A DNA stretch of 64,000 nt from Dermacentor variabilis (taxonomy: Eukaryota > Arthropoda > Arachnida > Ixodida > Ixodidae), in the NCBI RefSeq assembly GCF_050947875.1, contig NC_134570.1, positions 202,443,750 through 202,507,749 of the forward strand, in the 5' to 3' direction. Made by a program: the position numbers and the translations under genes. The notes below the pieces were generated by a model that saw only the letters and a list, made by a program, of their open reading frames with translations, made no database searches and was not told the origin of the DNA. Positions 43,918-55,677 of the stretch are shown piece by piece; the first letter of the stretch is position 1, and every line of letters begins with the position of its first letter.

Positions 43918-44030
43918 CTGATGCCGTCCGGTGGAGCTTCGTACCCAAGCTACTGCTGCTTACCTTGTGCCACAATGTTGGATGAACGCACAGAAACTCC
44001 GGAAAGAGCATTTATATAAAGTGAAATAAA
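43918..44030 (+). CDS. candidate small gene, terminal exon with poly(A) signal
   Basis: Preceded by a textbook acceptor: a ctaat branch-like motif, then tttacttctttttcag ending at 43917. The frame LMPSGGASYPSYCCLPCATM, then LDERTETPERAFI, stops at 44017-44019, and AATAAA is at 44025-44030. Phase matches exon 1. The combination of donor, acceptor, phase, stop and poly(A) signal is unlikely by chance, but no homologous family was recognised with certainty. Confidence 0.45.
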
Positions 44031-44039
44031 CATTTCCTC

Positions 44040-44439
44040 ATTTACAAGGCGTTTTGCGTCTGCTATGTGGAATCGCACGTGGTAGAGATTCGACGGAGGA
44101 TTGTAAAGATTGTTTTCAATCACTTTAATTACTTAAACGATTCCGCACAATGACTGCGCGCTATTTAGCAGCAGAAGCAAAAAAATAAAAGAACAACGCT
44201 GAGTAGCGCAGCCGGCGTAGCGCGTACCAGCTAGCGTTGAAAACTTGCACGCTTAAAACCGAAACCGGATGCAGTTAATCCCATCCGCCTTGTGCGCTAC
44301 AATCGATTCGGCCACTGGGCTCTATAGAAGTGTCTGCTCTTCTTGAATGTCTTTATCTATGACACATGTTCGCCCAATGAAGCGCTCGTTTATTCATTCC
44401 CAGTTTTGCTGCTTTCTTCACCGTCACTACTACGTGACA
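44040..44439. other. no recognisable feature
   Basis: No coding motif recognised between the candidate terminal exon and the LINE 5' region. Confidence 0.4.
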
Positions 44440-44563
44440 ATATTTTTCTCTACAGTAAAAGGAGACGACGACGAACTGTCTTCTTGCTAGAACGCTTCTA
44501 TGGGTCATTTCTGGCAAAATCTTCGGAATTTCCTGGCGCCTCGTCTCCCGGTCTTGAGGTCAT

Positions 44564-45890
44564 GGACGCGGAGCCTTCCAGAGGCCCTCCTGACCAGAGG
44601 TCACCTAGGCCGTCCTTGACGAGGAAGAGAGGAAGTGTGCTCAGTGACACCGATGACACTGAGCTGTACTCCGTGTTCGATGAAGACTCATCGGATGGTA
44701 GCTTCATCACTGTCCGCAGAAATAGGGTCAAAAGGAGAAGTATCAACGCGAATACGCCAACGCAAGCGAGCACGGCGACTCTGAAGTGAAGGCCTGAAGG
44801 CTGGGCACACGCCATCGTGTTCGTGCCCGAGGAACCCTCAAGCAACCTCCGACTCCTGAACAGGCAAGAACTATCTGTTTTCTTGGAAGAGGTCGTGCCG
44901 AATGAAATTAAGGACATTCAGATAAATAGACGAAACACTGTCCTCGCAATCGATGTTTCCAACGGGAGTGCGCTCGAAAAACTGAAGCAAATCTCGGAGC
45001 TAGGGTGCATCAAAGTGCTTTCCTATATCCCGATGAACGATGCATCCACAGCAGGTGTAATATAGGATATTGATGTCACCATTTCCAACGCCCACATGCC
45101 TATCCTCGTCAAACCAGCAAGTGAGGGTGTTGTCATCACGTGTGTGAGCTGCCTTGCAACTTCGCGCTGCGTCAAACTGATTTTAGAGGGAGACTGCCAG
45201 CATCTCACATTAAAGTCGGTCACTTCCGACACCTTGTTCCGCCCTTTATACAGAAGCATCTTTAATACCATCAGTCCTTTAGGCTTGGACATGTCAAGGA
45301 GGTCTGTACAAACTGTTTTTTGTGTCCCCGGTGTGCTGAACCTCACGCGGAGGACACGTGCCAAGCTACTGTTACAAAGTGCGGCAACCGTAATGGTTGC
45401 CATGCTGCCTCGTCTAGGGACTGCCCTCGCATTAAGAAAGAGGTCGCTCTTCTCAAGCAAATGGTTCGGGACAATTCGACACACAGGGAGGCTGCTGAAA
45501 CGATCCGGCGTCGGCGTCACCGAACCCCTTCAAAAAAGACAGAGGCACGAAAGGAGAGGGGCCCTTCTATTGTAGCACCCACATCCTCCAATCAGGCCAA
45601 AAAGGGGCTGATCAGCACAAGAAAGTCAGCTGAAAGGAGCCTTTCACAGGAAGAATGGCCTGCGGTTCCGAGCCAGCAACTTCCCACAGGACAACAGATC
45701 GTCAAGCCCGCTCGGGAGCCTTCTCCTGTCGCTGATGACACGCCCAAAGCAGATCAAGTCATTTCAATGCTGCGTCCCCTCATAGATGCCATTCGAGCGA
45801 TCCTGTCGAATCTTGGAACCACGTGTGCTCGAAGTGCACTGAAAGTACTGGACGCCTTAAGCCCAGTGCTTGAGTCTAACGAATAGAGAC
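44564..45890 (+). pseudogene. ORF1 of the plus-strand I-group LINE
   Basis: Starts MDAEPSRGPPDQRS with an acidic region (LSDTDDTELYSVFDEDSSDG), then VFVPEEPSSNLRLLNRQELS, a folded domain (KDIQINRRNTVLAIDV, IKVLSYIPMN), and a zinc-knuckle-like Cys/His segment CPRCAEPHAEDTC in the frame 45320-45886, ending [18 protein letters not shown]1 proteins of this kind bind element RNA. Stops or shifts occur near 44787, 45063 and 45300. It overlaps the start of ORF2 by a few bases. Confidence 0.78.
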
Positions 45891-45988
45891 ATGGCCAACC
45901 ATCGCCCATTCTTTCGAGAAGTCAGGGCAGCGTCAATCATCCAGTGGAACGCAGGCGGACTAAAGTCACGCCTTTCAGACTTTCGTCA

Positions 45989-46085
<97 letters not shown>

Positions 46086-48648
46086 CATATACATATATAT
46101 ATATATATATTTTTTTTAATTTGTCCTCAAATATTGTCATATGTGAGCCTAACGTGTGAAAATCAGGCAGATTATGGGGATACGAAGCTGTTATATCCGC
46201 CGCAACTACGGCATGCAGCAGTCATCGTTTTTATTCGTCGAGAACTGACCTATGTTCGCCAGCCGATTCCGCCTAATGATACCATTCAATATGTTTGCGT
46301 AACAATTAAAAAGGGCAAACTCATGTTTACACTTGTACGCGTTTATATATCGCCTTCAAGTAATTTTGATCCCAAAAGATTAACAAACATCTTGTCGGTG
46401 CGCTCTGCTCCATATGTCGTAATTGGAGATTTTAATGCGCACCATATGGCATGGGGAAGCACAAGGACAAATGCAAGAGGGCAAAGACTCGCAAACTTCG
46501 CTTGCAACCACGGCCTTTCACTCCTGAATGACGGGGGCCCGACGTTTATACGGGGCGTGAATTATGGCAGCCGTCTTGACCTAGCTTTCGTCTCCAGATC
46601 TTTCAAAACATGCGTTAAATGGTTTTCAGATTCGAGACACACGGGAGTGATCATATTCCCACGTACCTTGTCATCAAAGGGATGTCCAGGTCCTTCCCAC
46701 GCAACACCATTCGATTATTTGACTGGACTAATTTTACTTCCACCATGGAAGAGGCTTGTCGAGACGGCTTGTCCTCTGGATTAGGGGAAACTATCAAGTC
46801 TGCAATGCGAAACGCCACATGCACAGTCACGGTTTCGTCGAAGCAAACGGAATTGGATATAGAATTGGAGCGACTTCGTGCGCTCCGTCGTCGTGCGGAG
46901 CGGGGTTACCGGCGTTCAAAATCCATCGAAGACATTAGGACAGGCAGACGACTACAAAGGAAAATTCAACGTCGCCTGAATAGATTGGCATCTCGACGTT
47001 GGACAATGTTTTGCCAGTCATTAGACCCCCGAAAGCCACTTTCCCACATCTGGAGAACCATACGTGGTCTGCGTTCCCTCCCTGAACAACGCTTCCAACT
47101 CAAAACGCTGCCACTCTTCCAGAGGCGACTGGATGCTGATGTTGCAGAAGACTTTTTTGCAAGGATCGCTGGTCAAGCAACCGGTCCAGGCTTTCCAGCC
47201 CCAAGTCACATCCCTGTTTCGTGTGACTGCCAGATGGATCTTCCTTCCATAATGGAAGAACTAGAAGCGGCTCTTGCTCTATGCAGACGTTCTTCATCCG
47301 CGGGACCAGATGGAATATCCTACCGCGCCTTGAACAACCTGAGTGATGGCGCACGGAGAGAACTGTTACATCTACACAACGTATCTTGGCAAGATGGCAT
47401 GGTACCCGAAGAATGGAAGACAAGTCGCTTGGTCCCTCTCCTAAAGCATGGCAAGTCCCCACTTGAACTCACCTCATACCGCGTAATAGCGCTGGCCAGC
47501 TGTGTGGGAAATATAATGGAAAAGATGATCCTTGCCCACTTGGAGGGGTACCTGGAACACTACAACATGTTACCAAATTTCATGGCTGGATTTCGTCGAG
47601 ATTGCTCATCAGTAGACAGTGTTGTTGATCTCGCTACGTATGTCCAGCATCAAAAGTCACACAAAAGATTATCTGCAGCTTTGTTCTTGGATGTCAAGGG
47701 TGCATACAATAACGTATCTCACGAGGCTATCATTGATGCTCTTGAGATGGTTGGCCTAGGTGGTCGAGTTTTCCAGTGGATTTCCCATTAACTTTTTATG
47801 AGATCTTTCTTTGAGTGTACCGGCGACGGTAAAACCGCACGACACTACACCTACCGGGGTGTTCCTCAAGGCGGTGTACTAAGCCCTACCTTATTTAACC
47901 TCACACTCATTGGTCTCGTTGATCATCAGCAGCGATCAAGATATCGATGTGTGCAGACGACATATGTATATGCACTTCAAGTGTGACACGTCCTCAGATA
48001 CGTGCAATATTTCAAAGAGCTGCTCCTCTGTCAGCTATATACCTCCGCAACTAAGGTATTGAAGTCTCGTCAGGCAAATGTGCACTAATGGCATTCACTC
48101 GCAAAGCAATGACACCCTACGCCATCTCAATAAATGGTCAGATAGTTTCTTATGAAAAGACTCACAGATTTCTCGGCATAATCATTGATAGAGATCTCTC
48201 ATGGCGCTCGCACGTGACCTACTTGAAACAGCGTCTGACAACAATCTCCCAGCTCTCCAAGTTACTGGGTGGAAAGACTTGGGGAATGTCAGTGCATGTA
48301 ATGCTGGAATTGTACAGGGCTCTTTTTCTGGGCTTCTTGAGATACAGTTTGCCTGTAGTGAACAACACTTGCCAGACAAATCTTCGTGTTCTACATACTA
48401 TTCAAGCTCGGGCTCTCAGGATTTGTCTTGGTTTGGCAAAATGCACATCGACAGTAGCGACTATTGTTATCACCCGAGATCAAACCATACAAAGACGCAT
48501 CGCGGTGGAAGTGCTGAGAGTGCACATTAGGCACGTTGCCCGTGCCCGTTCCCACCATCTGGCAACACTACCGTCAGAAAGGCCGCAAGCGTTATTTTGT
48601 ACTGCATGGCATGCAATGGCAAGAACTTTATATTAGTCCAGAGAAACT
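45870..48648 (+). pseudogene. ORF2 endonuclease and reverse transcriptase of the plus-strand I-group LINE
   Basis: [21 protein letters not shown], then a (TA)n tract where coding resumes with [11 protein letters not shown], then [23 protein letters not shown] and [16 protein letters not shown] (catalytic D intact), and [11 protein letters not shown] (46619-47791): SSAGPDGISYRAL, PNFMAGFRRDCSSVDSV, SAALFLDVKGAYNNV, a GVPQGGVLSPTLFN block (47860s) and a shifted CADD catalytic box where YADD is usual (47950s). The C-terminal part runs 48088-48636. Multiple shifts; inactive. Confidence 0.85.
45989..46110. repeat. (TA)n microsatellite inside LINE endonuclease codons
   Basis: About 120 bp of ta repeats with a few interruptions near 46079-46092, followed by a T run. 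It lies between endonuclease codons DFRQ and NIVICEP. Confidence 0.95.
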
Positions 48649-48689
48649 AGGGTCCGAGGGCACAAGCCCCCAGGCTGAGTCGGTGGCTC

Positions 48690-49480
48690 CGCCTATGTAG
48701 GCACCGGTAGGTCAAAGGCTTTCCCGATGTCGTGAGCTCTCCGGACGGCCAAGAGTTTATCTTGGAGGACTTCGCTGGATACGCGCCGACTCCAGTCCTC
48801 CTCACTGTTGAGATCCGAAGCCCTTTGGTTGGGGCACAGCCAGAACATATGTTCAAATAGACGCGGAGTGTGTCCACAACTTATACATCTCGCGGAAAAA
48901 TCCCGGTCAATTTTGTTAAGCACAAAAGGTATGGGATAAGATTTAGTTTGAAGCATTCTTAATGTGACTGTCTGAGCTCAGTTGAGCTACTGATAGGGGG
49001 GGAGGAGAAAACCTCCTGCCGTCCCTATAGTGTGAGGTGATCTCTTCAAAAGTAGTAAGTGGGTCTTTGTAGGAGCACCAGTCATCCTGGAGCAGTTCCT
49101 GATCTGCTGCACGGCATGTGAGATCTCGCACAGCAGAGTGAGCTTGCTCGTTAGGATTGCAGCCATTGGGGCTGACTGAGTGGCCCTGATGAGCCGGAAA
49201 CCAGACTAGGTGTGAGCTATCCAGTTGGTCATAATTATGAGTATTAATACTGTGCATAAGTAACTTGGTGCTTCCATTGAGACGAAGCCGGCTGAGTAAT
49301 TCCTAATAGCTGTACGGGAATTGGAGAAAATCGTGGAGCCTCTCCTCATTGTAATTGCAAGTGCTATGCTTGCTTCTTCGGCGGCATGAATGGAGCTCGT
49401 TCTTAGTGACGCCGCGCTTATTAATTTACCGCTCTTATCGACCACGGCAATAGCATAGCGGTTGCCCGATCCATAACTAG
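48690..49480 (-). pseudogene. ORF2 RNase H and C-terminal domain of the minus-strand I-group LINE
   Basis: RNase H blocks: VDKSGKLISAASLRTSSIHA, AAEEASIALAITMRRGS (Glu site), FSNSRTAIRNY (SDS reads SNS, so the Asp is changed), then SSHLVWFPAHQGHSVSPNGC (H-box). The C-terminal Cys region follows: ARCISCGHTPRLFEHMFWLC, then stops after FDLPVPT (48693). RNase H degrades the RNA strand during cDNA synthesis. Frames change near 49260 and 48960. Confidence 0.75.
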
Positions 49481-49604
49481 TTGCATCGACAAAAAGAGCT
49501 GAGCTGTGTTGGTGCAGTTTACCCAGAATGCATTTCGCCCTGGCGTCCCTTCTGCCCTTGTTGTGGACAGGATGAATATTTCTAGGTATGGGGTCTACAA
49601 CTAA

Positions 49605-49796
49605 TTAGGTCTCCACCTCCTTGGGTATTTTGAACTTAGAGACGTCTCCTCGTCGAGGCACTATTCCGACTTGATCTAAAATTTTGCACCCTGGCTTAGT
49701 GTTGGCGAGTCTTGCAATTTGTGACATCGAATGGGCCTCAATGAGCTCATCTAGTGTGTTATGAAGTGCTAGCTTGTTGAGGAGTTCGGTACTCAT
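49605..49796 (-). pseudogene. ORF2 thumb/connection segment of the minus-strand I-group LINE
   Basis: Frame HNTLDELIEAHSMSQIARLA then LDQVGIVPRR, the helical segment between RT thumb and RNase H in this LINE group. It lies between the RT (to 50070) and RNase H frames. Confidence 0.65.
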
Positions 49797-50069
49797 TCTG
49801 TGCGGGAGTCACCGAGCCCGTTTGAGTCCGGAGCATACAAGTGCGTTTAGGTTAGCCATCTCTTCTTTCCCCAGTTCAGGTATGATGCAATGCAAGCCAC
49901 ATGACTGATGAAAAATGCATGATATGCTCTGATGAAATTGTCCTCCTTGAGGCCTGCATTTCGATTTGAGACCCTGCTCAGGAGCTTTAAAGTACCGTTG
50001 GCCTGACCTGTGAGACGGTCCAGGGCCGTAGCATTACAGCTCCTTGCGTCAATGAGAAGACCCAGAATT

Positions 50070-51302
50070 TTAATTTTCCCTACTCTGGGTATGACCTGTC
50101 CCTGTGTTGTCCGTGATTTTAATTGGCAGAGTTTCTAAAGGCGCAAGGTTTCTAACACCTTGTCTCCCCTGTCTAAAGAGTAGCAGCTCAGATTTACTAG
50201 GTGATAGCCTGAGCCCGGTGCCCTTAAGGAAGGATTCTGTGGTGTCTACCGCTGCCTGTCGTGTCTGCTCTAATGCTGCGAGTGACCCCCTTGGGACCCA
50301 CACTGTGATATCGTCAGCGTATATGACGTGCCCCAAGCTCGGGATTTTGGACACTTTCACCGAGAGCCTCTGCATGGCAATGTTAAAGAGGAGTGGGGAC
50401 AATACTGAACCTTGTGGTGTGCCGTGGTTGCCTAAATTGTATGGACCGCCTGTGACTATCCCGAGTTTGACCCGAGCTGTCTGATTACCTAGAAAGTACC
50501 TCACATAATTGTAAAAATTGCTTCCCAGGTTCAAGGTTGAGATTTCATGTAGGATATGTTTATGTGCAACCATATCAAATGCTTTGGTAAGATCCAGACC
50601 CAGGAGGCCCTTTACGTCCCTGCTAGGGTGGTCAATAATAGCCCGTTTGATCATGAGCATGGCGTCTCGTGTGGATAATGCCTTCCGAAAGCCTATGAGA
50701 TTGTGCCTCAAAAGCTCCTGGTTTTCTATGTGTTCTATTATCCTGTTATGAATAGCATGTTCGGCTACTTTGCCAATACAGTATGTAAGTGATATGGGCC
50801 TGAGATTCTCCTTTGTTAGTGGTTTGCCGGGTTTCGGTATAAACACCTTGGCCTCCCTCCATTCCGGTGGGACAGTGCCGGATCTCCAGTGACTATTAAT
50901 TTTGACCGTGATTATGTCTATGGCATCATCGTCCAGGTTTCGTAAAAGTTTATTTGTGATGCCATCCGGACCCGGGGCAGATTTCCCATTTAAATGAAAG
51001 AGTACATGCCTTATCTCAGCTGCAGTGAAGTCACTGTCCAAGTCCGGTTGCCATATTCCGGTGTAAGGTTCGCTCATTTCTTCTTCGTTTTCATATTCAT
51101 TTTTAAGTGACAGGTACATGTGTGCGAGGTCGTTTGCGACCTCTCTTGCTGTCCACCCGATAGTTACCTGTTTATTGACGAGTCTGTTTATGGCGAGGTT
51201 TGTAGTACCTCTGGAGAGCTTGTCATTAGGTGGGCTCTTCAATAGATTCCATTTGCCTCCTCTGCGCATTCTGTCGTCTGTTCTGAGAAAGTTTCGTCCC
51301 AT
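50070..51302 (-). pseudogene. ORF2 reverse transcriptase of the minus-strand I-group LINE
   Basis: A 410-codon open frame: SAPGPDGITNKLLRNL, VFIPKPGKPLTKENLRPISL, LIGFRKALSTRDAML, VKGLLGLDLTKAFDMVAH, HGTPQGSVLSPLLFNIAM and VIYADDITVWVP, with all seven palm/finger blocks recognisable and the YADD pair intact. Upstream, SLKNEYENEEEMSEPYTG belongs to the pre-RT region. One of the best-preserved domains in the window, though flanked by frameshifts. Confidence 0.9.
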
Positions 51303-51559
51303 TGTTGACGTGGAAGCTGAGCCGCGTATATTTCGATATCACGATTAACTTGGGCGATCTTGGCTCTAAATCTTCTATTAAGTCTGTGACTCTTCCATCT
51401 GGTTTGAAGGGAATTTTTCGCTTCCAGCATGTGAGCTAGCTTGGAGTCCATTTTTGGGACTTCGATTTCTGTTGAGACTGCTTTAGTAGCTTTCCTAATC
51501 GTTGCCTTTAGTTGATTTAAAAGCTCCTCATAAGATTCGTCATCTACGCTGGTTTACTT

Positions 51560-52290
51560 ACGCAACTTACGAAAGAGATCCTAGTCCACGTACTCATATT
51601 TCCTTAGTGGTGGTGGTTGCGTCTGTAAGATGACTTCAATTATGCAGTGATCACTTCCTAAATTATCCTGCAGATTGTCCCAAGAGCCTTCAATTCCCCG
51701 AAGGAATGTTAAATCCGGGGTTGTATCTCTGGTTGTGGAGGTACCAGTTCTCGTGGGGAAGTTAGCATCTCTAATAAGAGCAAATTTTAGTTCACTTGCC
51801 GTGGTTGATAAATTAGTACCCTTGACGCTTTGATGACCATAGCCCCATTCTTTGTTCGGAGCGTTGAAGTCCCCAGCCACTACCAGCTGGGCTGTATCTG
51901 CCTAACTGTAAATGCGGCCCAAGAGGGTCTTAAAATCCCTTTTCCTATCTTGCGGAGAGCCATAAACGTTAACTATATACACGTTAGCTGCTTTTTTGTT
52001 CTTCAGGATGAGTTCGATCATTTGTGCTTCTAGACCAACCTTGTACTTGGGAAGCTCGTGAGTTTCATAGGAGGTACCCTTTCGAACCAAAGTCGCTATT
52101 CCCCGACCCCCTGGAATGGTCAAGGTTTCGGAGTTGTAACCCGGTAGAGAGCTATCGTCCTTAGCTAGTGTTTCCTGTAAGAGGAGAACGTGTGGCTTAA
52201 CTTTGGCCGATCTAATGAGCAGCTGCAGGGGAGCCTTGCGCCTTCAGAAACTCGTACAATTCCACTGCCATATTTTCATGTTATTGTTGT
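51560..52290 (-). pseudogene. ORF2 endonuclease of the minus-strand I-group LINE
   Basis: Blocks across frames: IPGGRGIATLVRKGTSYETH, VEAQMIELILK-type, NVYIVNVYGSPQDRKRDFKT, MAGDFNAPNKEWGYGHQSVK (catalytic GDFN), TRTGTSTTRDTTPDLTF and LGSDHCIIEV (catalytic SDH). Catalytic residues appear intact, but two or three frame changes split the domain (52123/51902 and 51880/51581 frames). Confidence 0.8.
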
Positions 52291-52302
52291 CGTTTGAAGC
52301 CA

Positions 52303-54085
52303 TTATGATACCATTGGTTGACTACCCGAACCCCAAGAGTACGCACTCGGCCTACCGTTTGTGCCTCCGTGGACTGCCGATGCAGCCGCTGCGCTTGCCT
52401 TTGCCTTAACTTTGGGCCTTTCTAGTTGACCCACTCGAGCATCTAGATTAGGGATGAGCTCCATGATTTTCGCCAGAGTCCTGTCTATTGTTGCTAACCT
52501 TGCGGCTATTCTGACTTTTTTGTGTTTGGGGGTTGCCTCACTATCTCCCATCTCTGCCTCAGAGGTTTCTAAATCATCCTCCTATGTTTTGCTAATGGGA
52601 ACAGGGTGCGGGGCCTTACGTTTAGGTTTGCCGGCCAAGGGTTTTGGAGCCGTTGTCTCTATTTGACTACGGGGTGTTTCGGACCCTTCTTTAAAGGATT
52701 TGAAAACCTCCCTAAGCTCAGAGAGTTCTTGCCTTAATTTTCGATTTTCTGATTCTAATGCCAATACTCGGGGATGTGACTCACGTTCCGGCTGTGCCCT
52801 ACCATTAGTACTCCTAGACCTTGCCATTGTCGGTTGTCCTGGTTTCCCAAAGCCTCCGTTCTTGACTCGATCGGCCCAGGTTGCTCTTGGGGTCGACTGT
52901 GAACGGGACCTCGATCTTGCCCCAGGTCCTCGGGGTTGCGGGTCAACACCAGAAGATTCTCCAGAGCCTGGTTGTCCTCTGGATTGAGAACGCCCCCTGG
53001 AGCGGGAGCGCCCTCGTCAGCTGGAGCGTCCTCTCGTGCGAGAGCTTAGGTTGGCGTCATTTTCTTGCATGACCCCTTTGCGCTGGGAATTGTCGCTGTC
53101 TTCAATGTCGACGGCGACCTGTGTATAGCGTGCTTGCTGCCGTTGGCGCCTTCGACGCCTTTGCCTCACAATGTGAGGCATCTGGAATTTTCAACTGCAT
53201 TTTCGGTCCCCAGATGGGTGTGCGCCACCGCAAATAGCGCACTTGGGATCACAATGACGATCTTCAGGTGGGGAAGTGATTCCACAGCCCCTACACTTTC
53301 TACCACTTGCCGGATTGGGCCACACGTCGGATCTATGTCCGATTTCACCACAGCCGTAGCACACATCTACCTGTCGTCGGTAGAGATTACAGGGCATGAG
53401 TACGTTACCACAAATTACGTGGTTTGGCACTCTTTGTCCTTCAAAAAGTACCACCACCGTTGTAGTTTGCTTGATCCGACGTACCTCGACGAGGCCCGGA
53501 TTTTGGTGATTGACGAAAAGGGTTTTCAGTTACGCGTCGCTAATGCCCAGGTCGATACCGCGAACAACACCTTTGCATGTATCTTCTCCTTCTGCGGTGT
53601 AGGCCGCCACTTCGAAGGGTCCATCCCTCGTATGGATCTTGCGTACCTTGGCGTAAGGTCTCGCGTTTTCTTCCCGCGGAGTCGATACCACCAAAATGTT
53701 TTGACAGCCGTTCGGACAGTACGTGTCCTCCGTCGTGTCTTCCGGCGCTAAGACTGCCGCCATGGCCAGCGCTCTGGAGAGATGTACCAGGCTGAACTTT
53801 TTAACGTCGAAGCCGCCACGGGGGCGGACAGTTATCTTGATGTGATCCCTCGGTAGCATCGGGATCCTAGAGGCGGTAGCGACGCGCTCAAGCACGTTCT
53901 GCGAGGTGGCCGTGCGGCAACTTCCTAACCCGCCATGGTTGGTATCCTTTATAGCCACGGATTTCCCGCCAGCGGCTAATGCGCGTCTCCTTCGGCGAGT
54001 GATGGCTGTCATCCATCCGATATCTTCCTCCGAGGTGATCTCTATGCCTTCAGCAGCTAAGCCGGAGGCCATGCCTGCACTCCGT
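52303..54085 (-). pseudogene. ORF1 of the minus-strand I-group LINE (multiple zinc boxes, RS-like tail)
   Basis: The N-terminal part (54072-53530) holds EEDIGWMTAITRRRRRALAA, HIKITVRPRGGFDVKKF and YCPNGCQNILVVSTPREENA. Then come the zinc boxes (53457-53191): CYGCGEIGHRSDVW (last Cys changed to Trp), CRGCGITSPPEDRHCDPKC and CAICGGAHPSGDRKC. An Arg/Ser-rich stretch (about 53060-52860), a coiled coil (ALESENRKLRQELSELREVF) and a basic/Ala-rich tail to 52303 follow. Typical I-group ORF1 architecture. At least three frameshifts. Confidence 0.8.
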
Positions 54086-54337
54086 CGTGCGCGTGAGGCC
54101 TAGGCCTACAGCGCGAGTTAGGGGCTGGCACCTTTTCCACGTGACATCCAGAAAACAGTTTCCAAAGAGGCGAAAAATGGACCCACCGGCAAAAAAATGG
54201 GCATCCACGTAATCTTTCTGATACGACGCGTCGATTGACACCAGGTTCTCAGGGGTGGCACCAAAATTCGGCACAAAAACATTGATCGAAGCGGGAGCCG
54301 ATGTTTGCATGACCGCACTAGTCGGCTTCTTCTTCTT

Positions 54338-55418
54338 CCTCCATATTGTACTGCGATTTCAGATTATTACACCTGCCTTCCATCAGGCTTCACCCCCGCA
54401 ACTAAGACTTCGATTAATCCATGGTGTTTGGCTCGACCAGCAGGGCACCTTACTGTACCAGGAATCAGGAAAAAATCTTAGCTGTCATCACCTGCTCTTA
54501 AACAACTAACTCTGCTCCTTTTGCACGAGATGTACGCCGACCACGTACATATTTATTCCGATGGATCGGCAACTCTCCAGTGTTCCTCTTGAGCCGTGGT
54601 TTTCCCATCGAAAGTAACCACCATCAATTTCAACACATGTCACCCAATGACACCGATGACTGCGAAACTTGCAGCTCTTCGCGCTGCACTTCGTCTAGTC
54701 AGCCAAGAACAACCTCGAAGATGGTCAATATTCAATGACTCGAAGGCAGCACTGCAGTCTTTGCTATCAGCCCTGCGGCGTGGACCACACGAACAAATAC
54801 TATTCCAGATCAGAGAATTAATCAATAGCTTGACTGAGAAAGGACACCAGGTTAACGTTTCAGTGGCTTCCAAGTCACTGCGGTGCCATAGCGAATGAAC
54901 ACGCCGATAACGCTGATCGGTCAGCTCTTCAAGGCGACGAAGAGGAGCCGATACCATAATCAAGGACAGATGCCACTAGAAAACTTCGAATGCTCAGCCG
55001 TGATATAACGTTCTCCTTGTGGAACGCAGGAAGTTTTCACACGAACCAGCTGCACAACCTAGACTCTTCTCTACGCCTTTGCATTCCAGCTGGACACTGC
55101 CATCGTGAAGCTACCCTGCTTTGTGGAATACGGCTAGGGGTGGCGTTCACCAATTCTTTTGCTTTGCGAATCGGATGGGCTGACAATGCCTCGTGTGATG
55201 ACTGTGGTAACGAGGAGACTCTTCAGCACCTTCTCTGTGACTATCCTCGCTATAATTTACATAGACGATCGCTCACAATCCCGATAGCACGCTTTGACAG
55301 AAGACGTCTAACAGAGGAACTTATTTTAAAATGCCGTCATCACAAGCCATCGCAGCGGAGGGCGACGAGGGCACTGTTGCAGTTTTTAAGGGTAACAGAA
55401 TTGGACAAGCGACTGTAG
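54338..55418 (+). pseudogene. ORF2 RNase H and C-terminus of the plus-strand I-group LINE
   Basis: After the inserted LINE the plus strand gives AISDYYTCLPSGF, HEMYADHVHIYSDGSAT (RNase H Asp), AKLAALRAALRLVSQEQPRR (Glu), WSIFNDSKAALQSLLSALRR (SDS reads NDS), a degraded GHQV...SHCG block and the C-terminal CDDCGNEETLQHLLCDYPRY with FLRVTELDKRL-stop at 55418. Domain order and codons continue from 48648. Stops near 54590, 54895 and 54975. Confidence 0.8.
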
Positions 55419-55677
55419 CCTGAACAGATGTTTATAGTGCTGCAAGTGTTACTGTGCTGTGCGGTGACACTATGCGGTGACAGTGGCCGACTGTGATTGT
55501 GTGTCTATGCTCTTTTCTTTCTCTATCTATACTTTGTTATCACTTTACCTCCCCCTCTCCTCTTTCTCCAGCGTAGGGTAGCAAACCGGATCTTCCCCTC
55601 TGTTTACCCTCCCTGCCTTTCCCCTTTCTTCTGTCTCTCTCTCTCTGTCTGCAGTAAATAGGCCGCTGCATTTAGAG
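55419..55677 (+). other. 3' UTR of the plus-strand I-group LINE
   Basis: Pyrimidine-rich, with gcgtagggtagcaaaccgg and a ctctctctctctgtctg run, parallel to the LINE scrap at 22380-22532. No poly(A) tail is visible. Confidence 0.6.

Larger units (their letters stand above)
48649..54337 (-). mobile_element. near full-length I-group LINE inserted into the plus-strand LINE
   Basis: In minus order: 5' UTR (54337-54086), ORF1 (54085-52303), EN (52280-51560), RT (51302-50070), thumb/connection (50070-49480), RNase H (49480-48960) and C-terminal end (48950-48690), stopping at 48693-48695. The 3' UTR is about 45 bp with no poly(A). RT has an intact YADD. The boundaries coincide with the break in the host LINE's ORF2. 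No target duplication was identified. Confidence 0.85.

Noticed and set aside
45870..46140. Reading frames of repeating Tyr-Ile across (TA)n
   Set aside because: Dinucleotide repeats stay open in several frames on both strands. Only the flanking endonuclease codons are meaningful.
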